From Flavobacteriaceae bacterium (GTDB lineage: Bacteria; Bacteroidota; Bacteroidia; Flavobacteriales; Flavobacteriaceae), in NCBI GenBank assembly GCA_027081505.1, contig JALWKK010000056.1, forward strand, positions 1 to 52,647: a stretch of DNA of 52,647 nt, read 5' to 3'. The notes beneath the pieces are model-generated. The model was not told the DNA's origin and searched no databases. It worked only from the letters and a program-made list of their open reading frames with translations. The translations under genes were made by a program, and so were the position numbers. This document shows, in pieces, positions 41,670 through 50,816 of the stretch; within the stretch, counting starts at the first letter, position 1; each line of letters opens with the position of its first letter.

Positions 41670-42737
41670 TTATGCTCTTTTTTCTAATTCTTGCATTACA
41701 TCTACTAATACTTGTACACTTTCAAGCGGTAAGGCGTTATACATAGAGGCGCGATATCCGCCTACGCTACGGTGACCGTTAAGACCGTTAATCCCGGCTT
41801 CTTTCCATAAATTATCAAAGGTTTTTTGTAATGTGTTATTGGTAAGATTAAAGGTTGCATTCATTGCAGATCGGTCTTCTTTATTGGATACAAACCCTTC
41901 AAATAAAGGGTTTCGGTCTATTTCGTTGTAAAGAATTTCGGCTTTTTTGTTGTTTACTTTTTCAATTGCCGGAATACCGCCCATATCCTTTAGCCATTGT
42001 AAAGTTAGCATAGAAACATATACCGAAAAAACGGATGGTGTGTTAAACATGCTGTCTTTTCCTATGTGTACTCGGTAATCTAACATAGACGGAATGTCTC
42101 GAGAGACCTTACCTAAGATTTCTTCTTTAACAACAATTAGTGTTGTGCCTGCTGGTCCCATATTTTTTTGCGCTCCTGCATAGATTAAATCGAATTTTGA
42201 AAAGTCCAGTTGTCTGGAAAAAATGTCGCTGCTCATATCGCAAACCATTACATTATTTGTACTTGGAAATTCTTTAATCTGCGTTCCGAAAATAGTATTG
42301 TTACTGGTGCAATGAAAATAATCCAATCCTTCAGGGATGTTATAACTTTTGGGAATATAGCTAAAGTTTTGATCTTTAGATGAAGCTACTTCTACAATTT
42401 CACCAAATAGTTTTGCTTCTTTTACCGCTTTGGTTGACCAAGTTCCGGTGTTCAGATAGCCAGCTTTTTTTTCGAGTAAATTATATGCGACTGTCAAAAA
42501 TTGGGTGCTTGCACCACCTTGTAAAAAAAGTGCTTGATAACCTTTGTTTTGAAGTTCTAATAGTTCTAAGGCTAAGCTCCGAGCTTTCTCCATTACAGCA
42601 ACAAAATCGGTACTTCGATGCGAAATTTCGATAAGGGAAAGATCGAGATTATTATAATTAAGAACAGCTTGAGAAGCTTGTTGTAAAACCGATTCCGGTA
42701 ATACGCAAGGTCCTGCACTAAAATTATGTTTCTTCAT
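41670..42737 (-). CDS. serC: Phosphoserine aminotransferase
   Basis: PLP enzyme of serine (and pyridoxal phosphate) biosynthesis that transaminates 3-phosphohydroxypyruvate with glutamate. 355 residues. It begins KKHNFSAGPCVLPESVL, and shows LFLQGGASTQFLTVAYNLL, DMSSDIFSRQLDFSKFDLIYAGAQKNMGPAGTT (in parts CDMSSDIFSRQLD and YAGAQKNMGPAGTT, with the PLP lysine in QKN) and the C-terminal GHRSVGGYRASMYNALPLESV. serA lies downstream. Two palindromes lie upstream, between this gene and the acyl-CoA reductase gene. No phosphoserine phosphatase gene is in the window. Confidence 0.97.
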   Translation of the reverse strand: MKKHNFSAGPCVLPESVLQQASQAVLNYNNLDLSLIEISHRSTDFVAVMEKARSLALELLELQNKGYQALFLQGGASTQFLTVAYNLLEKKAGYLNTGTWSTKAVKEAKLFGEIVEVASSKDQNFSYIPKSYNIPEGLDYFHCTSNNTIFGTQIKEFPSTNNVMVCDMSSDIFSRQLDFSKFDLIYAGAQKNMGPAGTTLIVVKEEILGKVSRDIPSMLDYRVHIGKDSMFNTPSVFSVYVSMLTLQWLKDMGGIPAIEKVNNKKAEILYNEIDRNPLFEGFVSNKEDRSAMNATFNLTNNTLQKTFDNLWKEAGINGLNGHRSVGGYRASMYNALPLESVQVLVDVMQELEKRA

Positions 42738-42850
42738 TCTGTAAGTAGTTTAACTTTTGCAAAGATGCTAATTACTCTTTAAATAAAAGGTGATTTTTGT
42801 TACATATTTTTAGAATGAAATTTTAAATGTTAAACAAAATTAACTCACAC

Positions 42851-42867
42851 CGTAACTCAAAGTTACG
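42851..42867. promoter_or_regulatory. Short dyad upstream of serC
   Basis: CGTAACT, CAA, AGTTACG: a perfect 7-bp inverted repeat with a 3-nt centre, about 114 bp upstream of the serC start. It may be an operator or part of the 3' end of the acyl-CoA reductase transcript. Confidence 0.35.
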
Positions 42868-42872
42868 ATATG

Positions 42873-42899
42873 AATAATAAATTCCGGAATTTGATTATT
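42873..42899. promoter_or_regulatory. Near-perfect 13-bp palindrome centred on TTCCGGAA
   Basis: AAATTCCGGAATTT (42879-42892) is a perfect 14-bp palindrome. The dyad extends to AATAAT/ATTATT on either side after skipping one G at 42893, so the arms reach 13 bp. It lies between the acyl-CoA reductase stop and the serC start. Either an operator or the stem of a transcript end; a T run after it is absent. Confidence 0.4.
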
Positions 42900-42928
42900 A
42901 AACATAAAATACCTCAAAGGTGTACAAA

Positions 42929-43978
42929 TTACAAACCAGATAAAAACAAAAGCGTATCTACTCCGTCTGCGTAATCCCATAGTTTAGGGTGTTGTGTTGT
43001 TCCGAAAGCAATAGCTTTACCATCTGTATTTGATGAAACCACACATTGTATTTTTTCTTCTTCTTGGTTTAGTTTTTCAAATAGTTTTGCTCTGTTTTTA
43101 TAGGTTTCGTAGTAAATTACCGAAATAGGAGAGGAGAACCCGGTGTCTTCTTTTAACAACATAAATCCGTTGTCTAAAAGAGCTATATCACTCATTAAGT
43201 AAACAGCTTTATTATAGTCGTAATTATTCATGTATTTAGATTGGTTTATTAAAGATTTCCACGAATACATAGCATTAAAAAAGGGATCGAAATTATAATC
43301 TTCCGGAATATAAATTTTAGATACATTTCTACAACCCAATCCGTAATATCTAAAAATGTCATTAGCCAGTCCCAGTAGTTCTTTTTTGGTTTCGTTTCCG
43401 GTAAGAATAGCGATACTATTTCTGTTTTTTCGAATAATATGCGGGTGTTTTCCAAAATAATATTCAAAATATTTTGCACTATTGTTGCTTCCCGTTGCAA
43501 TAACGGCATCAAAATTTTGAAGTTTTTCTGAAGAAAAAATAATTTTATTTTTAAATAAGGGTTCGATTTCTATTAGTTTTTGCGTTAAAACAGGTAGTAA
43601 ATACGCATCATTTGAAGATTGTTTAACTATGATGTTATGTCCTGTGATTAACACCGAAATAAAATCATGAAAACCAACTAACGGAATGTTTCCAGCCATA
43701 ATAACAGCCACATTTTTAGTGGTGTTTTTTAAAAATGAATAGTTGCTTGTCCATAGTTGTAAATTGTTTAATGTAAGTGCATCTGCCCAAGCGGTTAGCG
43801 AAAAAACAATGTTTTCTTGCGTAAACCAACCATTATGTGCTTGTGCTTTATTTATTGCGTTCTGAAGCGTAAGATAACCGGTGGAAACATCATCAGTTTT
43901 TTCACCTAAGAAGTTTAAGTATTCATTTAAAAAACTTCCTAATTTTGCAAAAGCGTTAATTCTTTGTTGTAATTGCAT
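42929..43978 (-). CDS. LuxC-like acyl-CoA reductase
   Basis: A 349-residue member of the LuxC / acyl-CoA reductase family of aldehyde-dehydrogenase-fold proteins. Start at ATG 43978 (MQLQQRINAFAKLGSFLNEYL); the longer frame back to 44047 would run through its promoter and into the ferredoxin gene. Visible features: NVAVIMAGNIPLVGFHDFISVLITGHNIIVK (in parts VAVIMAGNIPLVGFHDF), FDAVIATGSNNSAKYFEYYF, and GLGCRNVSKIYIPED with the likely nucleophile cysteine. The partner gene, a dicluster ferredoxin, is divergent with overlapping promoters, so they are probably co-regulated. The acyl substrate is unknown. Confidence 0.85.
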   Translation of the reverse strand: MQLQQRINAFAKLGSFLNEYLNFLGEKTDDVSTGYLTLQNAINKAQAHNGWFTQENIVFSLTAWADALTLNNLQLWTSNYSFLKNTTKNVAVIMAGNIPLVGFHDFISVLITGHNIIVKQSSNDAYLLPVLTQKLIEIEPLFKNKIIFSSEKLQNFDAVIATGSNNSAKYFEYYFGKHPHIIRKNRNSIAILTGNETKKELLGLANDIFRYYGLGCRNVSKIYIPEDYNFDPFFNAMYSWKSLINQSKYMNNYDYNKAVYLMSDIALLDNGFMLLKEDTGFSSPISVIYYETYKNRAKLFEKLNQEEEKIQCVVSSNTDGKAIAFGTTQHPKLWDYADGVDTLLFLSGL

Positions 43979-43984
43979 ATTGTG

Positions 43985-44394
<410 letters not shown>

Positions 44395-44493
44395 GCTATT
44401 AGGTGACAAGTGATTGGTCTTAGATTTTATCAAAATTAAAACACACAGTTTGTTTGTCTTTTTTATGTAAAATAAAAATAAACCGTTTTTTAC

Positions 44494-44525
44494 TTGACAT
44501 CCCCTGTTTCAAGATTGTATATTTG
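44494..44525 (+). promoter_or_regulatory. queA promoter (TTGAC, 21-nt spacer from TTG, TATATTTG)
   Basis: TTG at 44494-44496 (in TTGAC) and TATATTTG at 44518-44525 with 21 nt between them. The leader to the queA start is about 20-27 nt. Confidence 0.7.
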
Positions 44526-44558
44526 CAGCCTTTAAATTAAAACTTCTACACTATGGGG

Positions 44559-45608
44559 ATGAAATTATCTCAATTTGACTTTAACTTACCATCAGAACTT
44601 TTAGCCGAATATCCGGCACCCAATCGCGATGAGTCTCGGTTAATGGTATTAGACAGAGCAAATCAAACTATTGAGCATAGACAATTTAAAGATTTAATTG
44701 ATTATTTTGACGAAGAGGATGTTTTAGTTCTTAATAACACAAAGGTTTTTCCGGCGAGACTTTTTGGCAACAAAGAAAAAACAGGAGCTCGAATTGAGGT
44801 GTTTTTACTTCGTGAACTCAATAAAGAAACAAAATTGTGGGATGTGTTGGTAGATCCTGCACGTAAAATCAGAATAGGAAATAAACTTTATTTTGGTGAA
44901 GATGAGTCGTTGGTTGCAGAGGTAATAGATAATACCACTTCGAGAGGAAGAACGTTACGATTTTTATACGACGGAACTTACGAAGAGTTTAGAAAAAAGC
45001 TCCAAGAATTAGGTCAAACACCACTTCCGAAGTACATAAAAAGAGAGGTAGAACCGGAAGATGCAGAGCGATATCAAACTATTTATGCAAAACATGAAGG
45101 CTCGGTAGCAGCGCCTACTTCGGGTTTACATTTTTCTAAACATTTATTAAAACGGTTGGAAATTAAGGGAATAAATTTTGCCGAGCTGACGTTACATGTC
45201 GGTTTAGGTACTTTTAGCTCGGTTGAGGTAGAAGATTTATCGAAACACAAAATGGACTCTGAAGAAATAATCGTACCGTCCGATGCCGTTGATATTGTAA
45301 ACACGGCAATTAATAATAAGAAACGAATTTGTGCCGTAGGAACTACAGTAATGAGAGCATTAGAGAGTTCGGTTTCGTCTGAAGGGACTTTAAATTCATA
45401 TCGAGGTTGGACAAATAAATTTATTTTCCCTCCTTATGAGTTTAGTATTGCAAATTGTATGGTAACAAATTTTCATACTCCCAAATCTACTTTGCTTATG
45501 ATGGTATCTGCTTTTGCCGGTTTTGATTTTGTAAAAGAAGCCTATGCACAAGCCGTTAAAGAAAAGTACCGGTTTTATACCTACGGTGATGCAATGCTAA
45601 TTTTATAA
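44559..45608 (+). CDS. queA: S-adenosylmethionine:tRNA ribosyltransferase-isomerase
   Basis: Queuosine biosynthesis: transfers and isomerises the ribosyl part of S-adenosylmethionine onto 7-aminomethyl-7-deazaguanine at the tRNA wobble position. About 349 residues. Motifs: [79 protein letters not shown] and [21 protein letters not shown] 44553 (two codons upstream) is equally possible; 44559 gives the family's usual N-terminus. It has its own promoter. Confidence 0.97.
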   Translation: MKLSQFDFNLPSELLAEYPAPNRDESRLMVLDRANQTIEHRQFKDLIDYFDEEDVLVLNNTKVFPARLFGNKEKTGARIEVFLLRELNKETKLWDVLVDPARKIRIGNKLYFGEDESLVAEVIDNTTSRGRTLRFLYDGTYEEFRKKLQELGQTPLPKYIKREVEPEDAERYQTIYAKHEGSVAAPTSGLHFSKHLLKRLEIKGINFAELTLHVGLGTFSSVEVEDLSKHKMDSEEIIVPSDAVDIVNTAINNKKRICAVGTTVMRALESSVSSEGTLNSYRGWTNKFIFPPYEFSIANCMVTNFHTPKSTLLMMVSAFAGFDFVKEAYAQAVKEKYRFYTYGDAMLIL

Positions 45609-45689
45609 TAATAGCTTACTCACTTGTATAGTTACCAAATGTTTTTTGTAAAATAAAATACTAACCAGAACGGATTCTTATTTGTTTTA

Positions 45690-47066
45690 CTATAAGTGAA
45701 TTACCTCTCCATAGGCATCTGCAACAGCTTCCATAACGGCTTCGCTCATAGTAGGATGCGGATGAACGGCTTTAAGCACTTCGTGTCCGGTGGTTTCTAA
45801 TTTTCTGCCTAAAACAGCTTCGGCAATCATATCTGTTACACCGGCACCAATCATATGGCAACCCAACCATTCGCCATATTTGGCGTCAAAAATTACTTTT
45901 ACAAATCCGTCTTTAGCACCTGCAGCACTGGCTTTTCCGCTTGCAGAAAACGGAAATTTCCCTACTTTTAACTCATAACCAGCCTCTTTTGCTTGTTTTT
46001 CGGTCATTCCTACACTGGCAATTTCGGGTGAAGCATAAGTACATCCGGGAATGTTTCCGTAGTCGATAGGTTCTACGTGTAAACCTTTTATTTTTTCAAC
46101 ACAAGTAATGCCTTCGGCAGAAGCTACGTGAGCTAATGCAGGACCGGGGACTACATCCCCAATTGCATAATATCCCGGAATATTAGTTTGATACCATTCG
46201 TTTACCAGTATTTTATCTCTGTCGGTTACAATGCCTACATCTTCCAGTCCTATGTTTTCAATATTGGTTTTAATACCAACGGCAGACAATACTATTTCGG
46301 CTTCCAGAATTTCTTCTCCTTTCTTGGTTTTAACGGTAGCTTTTACCATTTTTCCGGAAGTGTCTAATTTTTCAACTGCCGAATTTGTCATAACTTTAAT
46401 ACCGGCTTTTTTAAACGAGCGTTCAAATTGTTTTGATACTTCTTCGTCTTCAAGAGGAACCAAATGCGGAAGGTATTCGACAATAGTAACTTTTGTTCCC
46501 ATTGCATTATAAAAATGAGCAAATTCTACACCAATGGCACCACTACCAACCACAATCATACTTTTAGGTTGTTTTTTTAGCGTCATTGCTTCGCGATAGC
46601 CTATCACTTTTTTTCCGTCTTGTTTAAGATTGGGCAGCTCTCTTGAGCGTGCTCCGGTAGCGATAATAATATGATTGGCAGTATATTCGGTTCCGTTAAC
46701 TTCTATTTTTTTTCCGGGTTTTAATTTTCCGAAGCCTTCAATAACATCAATTTTATTCTTTTTCATTAAAAACTGTACGCCCTTACTCATTCCGTCTGCA
46801 ACTCCTCGACTACGATCGATTACTTTTTCAAAGTTTTTGTCGGCGCCTGTAACTGTAAGTCCGTACGATTCGGCGTGATTTAAATAATTAAAAACTTCTG
46901 CACTTTTAAGTAATGCTTTTGTAGGAATGCATCCCCAGTTTAAGCAAACACCTCCTAGGTTTTCCTTTTCGATAATAGCGGTTTTAAAACCTAATTGGGA
47001 AGCTCTAATAGCTGCTACATAACCGCCGGGACCACTTCCTAAAACAATAATATCGTATGTGCTCAT
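45690..47066 (-). CDS. lpdA: Dihydrolipoyl dehydrogenase (E3)
   Basis: FAD-dependent disulfide oxidoreductase that reoxidises lipoamide in 2-oxoacid dehydrogenase and glycine-cleavage complexes. 458 residues. FAD motif IIVLGSGPGGYVAAIRA at the N-terminus; redox disulfide Cys41-Cys46 in GGVCLNWGCIPTKALL; NAD-binding MIVVGSGAIGVEFAHFYNAMG; central motif YYAIGDVVPGPALAHVASAEG; dimerisation domain with the catalytic HPHPTMSEAVMEA near the C-terminus. The tryptophan in CLNWGC is a common variant in this branch. It stands alone and could serve the E1 protein encoded at 30.2-32.6 kb. Confidence 0.97.
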   Translation of the reverse strand: MSTYDIIVLGSGPGGYVAAIRASQLGFKTAIIEKENLGGVCLNWGCIPTKALLKSAEVFNYLNHAESYGLTVTGADKNFEKVIDRSRGVADGMSKGVQFLMKKNKIDVIEGFGKLKPGKKIEVNGTEYTANHIIIATGARSRELPNLKQDGKKVIGYREAMTLKKQPKSMIVVGSGAIGVEFAHFYNAMGTKVTIVEYLPHLVPLEDEEVSKQFERSFKKAGIKVMTNSAVEKLDTSGKMVKATVKTKKGEEILEAEIVLSAVGIKTNIENIGLEDVGIVTDRDKILVNEWYQTNIPGYYAIGDVVPGPALAHVASAEGITCVEKIKGLHVEPIDYGNIPGCTYASPEIASVGMTEKQAKEAGYELKVGKFPFSASGKASAAGAKDGFVKVIFDAKYGEWLGCHMIGAGVTDMIAEAVLGRKLETTGHEVLKAVHPHPTMSEAVMEAVADAYGEVIHL

Positions 47067-47144
47067 TTTGTAATTATTTATGTTGTTATTGGTTTGCGAA
47101 ATTACAAAATGTAGTTTTAAAAAGACAGGAAAGCGAAAACTTTT

Positions 47145-47360
47145 TTAGATTTTAACCACCACATAACCTCTATGTGTTCTTCTGTGGTATTTACCGTTCC
47201 AATAATAATATTTGTTTCCTTTTACGTATACTACACGGTGGTGCTTCGGAACATATTTTACCGCTACTACCTTTGTAGCGGGAGTTGTGGTAACAACACG
47301 AGTTATACAAGAAGTAAAAAAGAATAAACTTAAAACAGATAAAATTACTAACTTTTTCAT
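47145..47360 (-). CDS. Small lipoprotein with YYYWNGKYYR-like motif
   Basis: A 71-residue predicted lipoprotein (MKKLVILSVLSLFFFTSCITR; Cys18). The mature part is basic and aromatic (VKYVPKHHRVVYVKGNKYYYWNGKYHRRTH), resembling short beta-hairpin repeats of the DUF6515 type seen in many small surface proteins with a GxxYYYxNGxYY pattern. Function unknown. It lies between lpdA and the first msrB gene on the same strand but without evident coupling. Confidence 0.65.
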   Translation of the reverse strand: MKKLVILSVLSLFFFTSCITRVVTTTPATKVVAVKYVPKHHRVVYVKGNKYYYWNGKYHRRTHRGYVVVKI

Positions 47361-47410
47361 GATTATTAAGGATTTTGTTTACCTCTTTGACCTCGAAAAG
47401 TTATAATGGT

Positions 47411-47776
47411 TTACTCTTCTTCGTTAAAATTTAAGGAAAGGGAGTTTACACAATAGCGTTTTCCTGTTTTGGTAGGTCCATCGTTAAAAAAATGACCTAA
47501 GTGTCCTCCACAATTTGAACAAACAATTTCGGTACGGAGCATTCCGTGACTTTTATCAAGTACGTAGGTAACCGAATTTTTTATTGCTTGATCGAAGGAA
47601 GGCCATCCGCAATGACTGTTAAACTTACTATTGCTTTCAAAAAGTTTTTCACCACAACCGGCACAAATATAGTGTCCTTTTTTAAAATGCAGGTTGTATT
47701 TTCCGGAAAAAGGTGGTTCGGTACCTTTTTCGATTAAAATATGATATTGTTCTGAGGTGAGATTTTTTGATTTCAA
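47411..47776 (-). CDS. msrB: Peptide-methionine (R)-S-oxide reductase, cytoplasmic form
   Basis: Repairs methionine-R-sulfoxide in proteins. 121 residues without signal peptide. Zinc cysteines in YICAGCGEKLF and EIVCSNCGGHLGHFFNDG; catalytic cysteine in GKRYCVNSLSL; substrate motif HCGWPSFDQAI. It starts with TTG 47776; there is no ATG in the conserved region. It follows the exported MsrB gene by 6 nt on the same strand and is probably translated from the same mRNA, giving one reductase for the cytoplasm and one for the envelope. Confidence 0.93.
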   Translation of the reverse strand: MKSKNLTSEQYHILIEKGTEPPFSGKYNLHFKKGHYICAGCGEKLFESNSKFNSHCGWPSFDQAIKNSVTYVLDKSHGMLRTEIVCSNCGGHLGHFFNDGPTKTGKRYCVNSLSLNFNEEE

Positions 47777-47782
47777 AGGCGA

Positions 47783-48259
47783 TTAGTTTTCGGGAATAAA
47801 TTTTAATGCTGCACCATTAATACAATGTCTTTTTCCGGTAGTTTTTTTTGGTCCGTCATCAAAAACATGTCCTAAATGCCCGCCACAACCGGCACAATGT
47901 TCTTCGATACGAGTGTATCCTAAGTCATTATCTGTTGAAAAAGCTACATTGCCTTTAATCTCTCTATCAAAAGATGGCCAACCGGTACCACTGTCAAACT
48001 TATGTTTGCTTTTAAACAACGGAGTATTACAAGCGGCACATACAAATACACCTTTGGTATAAACTTTATTTAACGGACTTGAAAAAGGAGGTTCGGTATC
48101 TGCTTTACGTAACACTCGATACTGTAAAGGTGTGAGTATTTGTTTCCATTCTGTATCGGTTTTAGTGATTTTAAAAACGGCTTTTTTTTCTTTTTTTTGA
48201 GCAGTTGATTGGCAACTTACCGTAAGCAACACAAAAACAAGTGAGATAATCTGTTTCAT
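47783..48259 (-). CDS. msrB: Peptide-methionine (R)-S-oxide reductase, lipoprotein form
   Basis: Exported MsrB of 158 residues, with a lipoprotein signal (MKQIISLVFVLLTVSCQST; Cys16). Domain from about residue 35: WKQILTPLQYRVLRKADTEPPFSSP, zinc cysteines in FVCAACNTPLF and EHCAGCGGHLGHVFDDG, substrate site GTGWPSFDREIKG and catalytic cysteine in GKRHCINGAAL. It is upstream of the cytoplasmic msrB gene. An MsrA partner is not in the window. Confidence 0.94.
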   Translation of the reverse strand: MKQIISLVFVLLTVSCQSTAQKKEKKAVFKITKTDTEWKQILTPLQYRVLRKADTEPPFSSPLNKVYTKGVFVCAACNTPLFKSKHKFDSGTGWPSFDREIKGNVAFSTDNDLGYTRIEEHCAGCGGHLGHVFDDGPKKTTGKRHCINGAALKFIPEN

Positions 48260-48333
48260 TTATTCTAAATTTTTGTAATGATAAAGGTGCGAAAAAATTC
48301 CGCACCCGTAAAATAAATAGTTTAAAAAAGAAT

Positions 48334-48861
48334 TTAGTTAGGAAGCATTATAATGTCATTTGTGTTAATTTGCATTACTTTCAGTAATTCTTCCATAGAA
48401 TAGTTAGCCGAAGCAAATTCAGCCGGTACAACAGCTATTCTAAACACTTGATTGGAAGTGAAATCGGTTCCTAAGGTTGCGAGGTCAAAATTTGCGTCTA
48501 TGAGTAACTCTACATCAAAAAATGTATGATTAAAAATATACTGAATGATGTCACCATTAGTAAAGAAAAAGTTTTGAGGAAGCGGAGCCCAAGCATCTGC
48601 CGTGCCTCCATTCCCATCGTTTACTACTTTTTCAAGGCGATAAACCAATATAGCATCGCTTTCATATACTTCAATATCGTTGGGTATCTGAATTAACGAC
48701 TCTTGTAAACCTGTTTCGGGATTGAAACTAAAATTTGTGGTTACCTCAAAAACTTGTCCCAGAATGTTGATTCCGTCTAAACCGGGTGGTCCTTGTGGTC
48801 CTTCGCAAGAGGTTAAAAAAACAGTAGTTGATAACGCTATAAATAAAAGTAAATTTTTCAT
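48334..48861 (-). CDS. Lipoprotein with short collagen-like start
   Basis: About 175 residues from ATG 48861 (MKNLLLFIALSTTVFLTSCEGPQGPPGLDG; lipobox Cys19). The lipobox is followed by three Gly-X-X triplets (GPQGPPGLDG), a feature seen in many flavobacterial lipoproteins. The rest (QVFEVTTNFSFNPETGLQESLIQIPNDIEVYESDAILVYRLE, in parts VTTNFSFNPETGLQES and EVYESDAILVYRLE) is strand-rich; family not recognised. A TAATTTTG box lies at 48930-48937. A longer frame from 48900 is possible but would put 13 residues before the signal peptide. Confidence 0.65.
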   Translation of the reverse strand: MKNLLLFIALSTTVFLTSCEGPQGPPGLDGINILGQVFEVTTNFSFNPETGLQESLIQIPNDIEVYESDAILVYRLEKVVNDGNGGTADAWAPLPQNFFFTNGDIIQYIFNHTFFDVELLIDANFDLATLGTDFTSNQVFRIAVVPAEFASANYSMEELLKVMQINTNDIIMLPN

Positions 48862-48929
48862 AATAAATGTTTTACAGAGTATTCGCAAAAGTCGTTCCAA
48901 AAAGAAAATATTCTTTTTAAAAGCGAATG

Positions 48930-48937
48930 CAAAATTA
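48930..48937 (-). promoter_or_regulatory. Probable promoter of the 48334 lipoprotein gene, -7 box
   Basis: Minus strand TAATTTTG, an exact TAnnTTTG match, 68 nt upstream of ATG 48861. No clear -33 element. Confidence 0.4.
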
Positions 48938-49065
48938 GTAGCATGAGCATATAAGTCGTTAATAATTATTACGTTATAAAAAAAATATTTTTTATTCTAA
49001 TTATTGACTTTTATCACCATTTACTATCAAAATATGTAAGTACTTTGCAATAAAATTAATAAACT

Positions 49066-50340
49066 ATGTATAGTCATAAACTTACTACCACCGTTGAAGC
49101 AGTAAAGCTCATAAAGTCTAATGATAATGTGTTTATTCAATCGGCTGCTTCGGCACCGCAAGCCTTGGTAAATGCAATGACTAACAGACATAATGAATTA
49201 AAAAATGTAAATATTTATAGCATTCATACTGAGGGAAAAGCTCCTTACACAGCCGATAAATACAAAGAAAATTTTATTATTAATACACTTTTTGTGGGTG
49301 CAAATGTGAGAAAATCGGTTCAATCGGGAAGATCGAATTATATTCCGATGTTTTTAAGTGAAATTCCCTTGGCGTTTAAAAACAAGATTATTCCGTTGGA
49401 TGTTGCTCTTATACAAGTATCACCACCCGATAAACATGGATTTTGTTCGCTTGGTGTTTCTGTTGGTGTAACATATGCCGCTGTTCATGCTGCAAAAATT
49501 GTAATAGCACAATTAAATCCACATGTTCCCAGAACACGAGGAGACGGTATGATACACGTAAATAAAATTGGTGCTTTAGTAGAAGTTGTAGAACCTCTTT
49601 TTGAACACAAACCCAGACCATTAACCGATGTAGAGTTACAAATAGGAAAACACATTGCCGGTATTATTGAAGACGGTTCAACCCTACAAACCGGAATCGG
49701 AGCCATACCTGATGCCGCATTGCTTGCTTTAACAAATCATAAAGATTTAGGAATGCATACCGAAATGTTTAGCGACGGCGTGATTGATTTAATTGAAAAA
49801 GGTGTGCTTACCGGAAAATATAAAGGTATTTATAAAGAAAAAATAGTTTCGGGATTTTGTATGGGTTCACAACGTTTGTATCAATATTTAGATGACAACC
49901 CGATGTTTGAATTTTTGGATACAGCCTTTGTAAACGACACACGATGGATACGTAAAAACCCGAAAGTTGTGGCTATTAACTCGGCTTTGGAAATTGATGT
50001 GTTCGGGCAAGTCTGTGCCGATAGTATTGGTACAAAACAATATTCAGGTGTAGGAGGACAAATGGATTTTATAAGAGGTGCATCTTTATCGGAAGGAGGT
50101 AAGCCTATTATTGCGTTACCTTCGGTAACCAGAAAAGGAAAAAGTAAAATTGTACCTACCTTGGCAAAGGGAGCAAGTGTAGTAACTACACGGGCACACG
50201 TACACTGGATTGTAACCGAATACGGTGCCGTAAATCTCTATGCAAAAAGCTTAAAGGAAAGAACCAAGTTACTTATTGATATTGCACATCCCGACCACAG
50301 AGAACAATTGGAAAAAGAGGCATACGAACTTTCAAAATAA
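49066..50340 (+). CDS. Acetyl-CoA hydrolase/transferase family protein (4-hydroxybutyrate CoA-transferase-like)
   Basis: A 424-residue cytoplasmic family I CoA transferase that moves CoA between acetate or other short acids. Motifs: AVKLIKSNDNVFIQSAASAPQALVNAM (in parts IQSAASAPQALVNAM), DVALIQVSPPDKHGFCSLGVSVG, LQTGIGAIPDAALLAL, LGMHTEMFSDGVIDLIEKG with the catalytic glutamate, and GVGGQMDFIRGASLSEGGKPI. The C-terminus DIAHPDHREQLEKEA is typical. The exact acid partner is not determined from sequence. Upstream there is only a one-base-short -7-like box (TACTTTG at 49041). Confidence 0.93.
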   Translation: MYSHKLTTTVEAVKLIKSNDNVFIQSAASAPQALVNAMTNRHNELKNVNIYSIHTEGKAPYTADKYKENFIINTLFVGANVRKSVQSGRSNYIPMFLSEIPLAFKNKIIPLDVALIQVSPPDKHGFCSLGVSVGVTYAAVHAAKIVIAQLNPHVPRTRGDGMIHVNKIGALVEVVEPLFEHKPRPLTDVELQIGKHIAGIIEDGSTLQTGIGAIPDAALLALTNHKDLGMHTEMFSDGVIDLIEKGVLTGKYKGIYKEKIVSGFCMGSQRLYQYLDDNPMFEFLDTAFVNDTRWIRKNPKVVAINSALEIDVFGQVCADSIGTKQYSGVGGQMDFIRGASLSEGGKPIIALPSVTRKGKSKIVPTLAKGASVVTTRAHVHWIVTEYGAVNLYAKSLKERTKLLIDIAHPDHREQLEKEAYELSK

Positions 50341-50417
50341 ACTGTCATTTGGTATATTTTTTGAAGAAATAGAGCAATAATTAAACAACAAGTTTAACCC
50401 TTAAATAAGAAATAGTT

Positions 50418-50816
50418 ATGAGTTATTATTTTAATACCGTTATAAAAAACAAAAGTTTTGATGAAGCAATACAATTAGTTACCGAAACGCTTAAAAAAGA
50501 AGGTTTTGGCATTATTACCGAAATAGACATTACCGGTACATTTAAGAAAAAACTAGATATTGATTTTAAAAAATATCGAATTTTAGGAGCTTGTAGCCCC
50601 AAATATGCACATATGGCTATTAGTGCCGAAGATAAAATAGGTGTGTTTTTACCCTGTAATGTTGTTGTAGATGAAAATGAGGAAGGCAACATAGAAGTTA
50701 CAGCTGTGGACCCTATTGCTTCAATGATTAGTGTTAAAAACGAAAAATTAGGTGGTTTGGCAACCGAAATTCAACAAAAATTAAAAAATGTAATTGCAAA
50801 TTTGGAAGGGAATTAA
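50418..50816 (+). CDS. DUF302 domain protein
   Basis: A 132-residue cytoplasmic protein. The DUF302 pattern is clear: DEAIQLVTETLKKEGFGIITEIDI, then RILGACSPKYAHMAISAEDKIGVFLPCNVVV, and the closing PIASMISV. Function unknown, sometimes near oxidative or metal-stress genes. It ends 4 nt inside the stop of the converging cmk gene (overlap of 3' ends). Confidence 0.93.
   Translation: MSYYFNTVIKNKSFDEAIQLVTETLKKEGFGIITEIDITGTFKKKLDIDFKKYRILGACSPKYAHMAISAEDKIGVFLPCNVVVDENEEGNIEVTAVDPIASMISVKNEKLGGLATEIQQKLKNVIANLEGN

Noticed and set aside
49041-49047. Promoter box TACTTTG upstream of the CoA transferase gene
   Set aside because: One base short of TAnnTTTG and the nearest TTGAC is 32 nt away, so it is not listed as a promoter.
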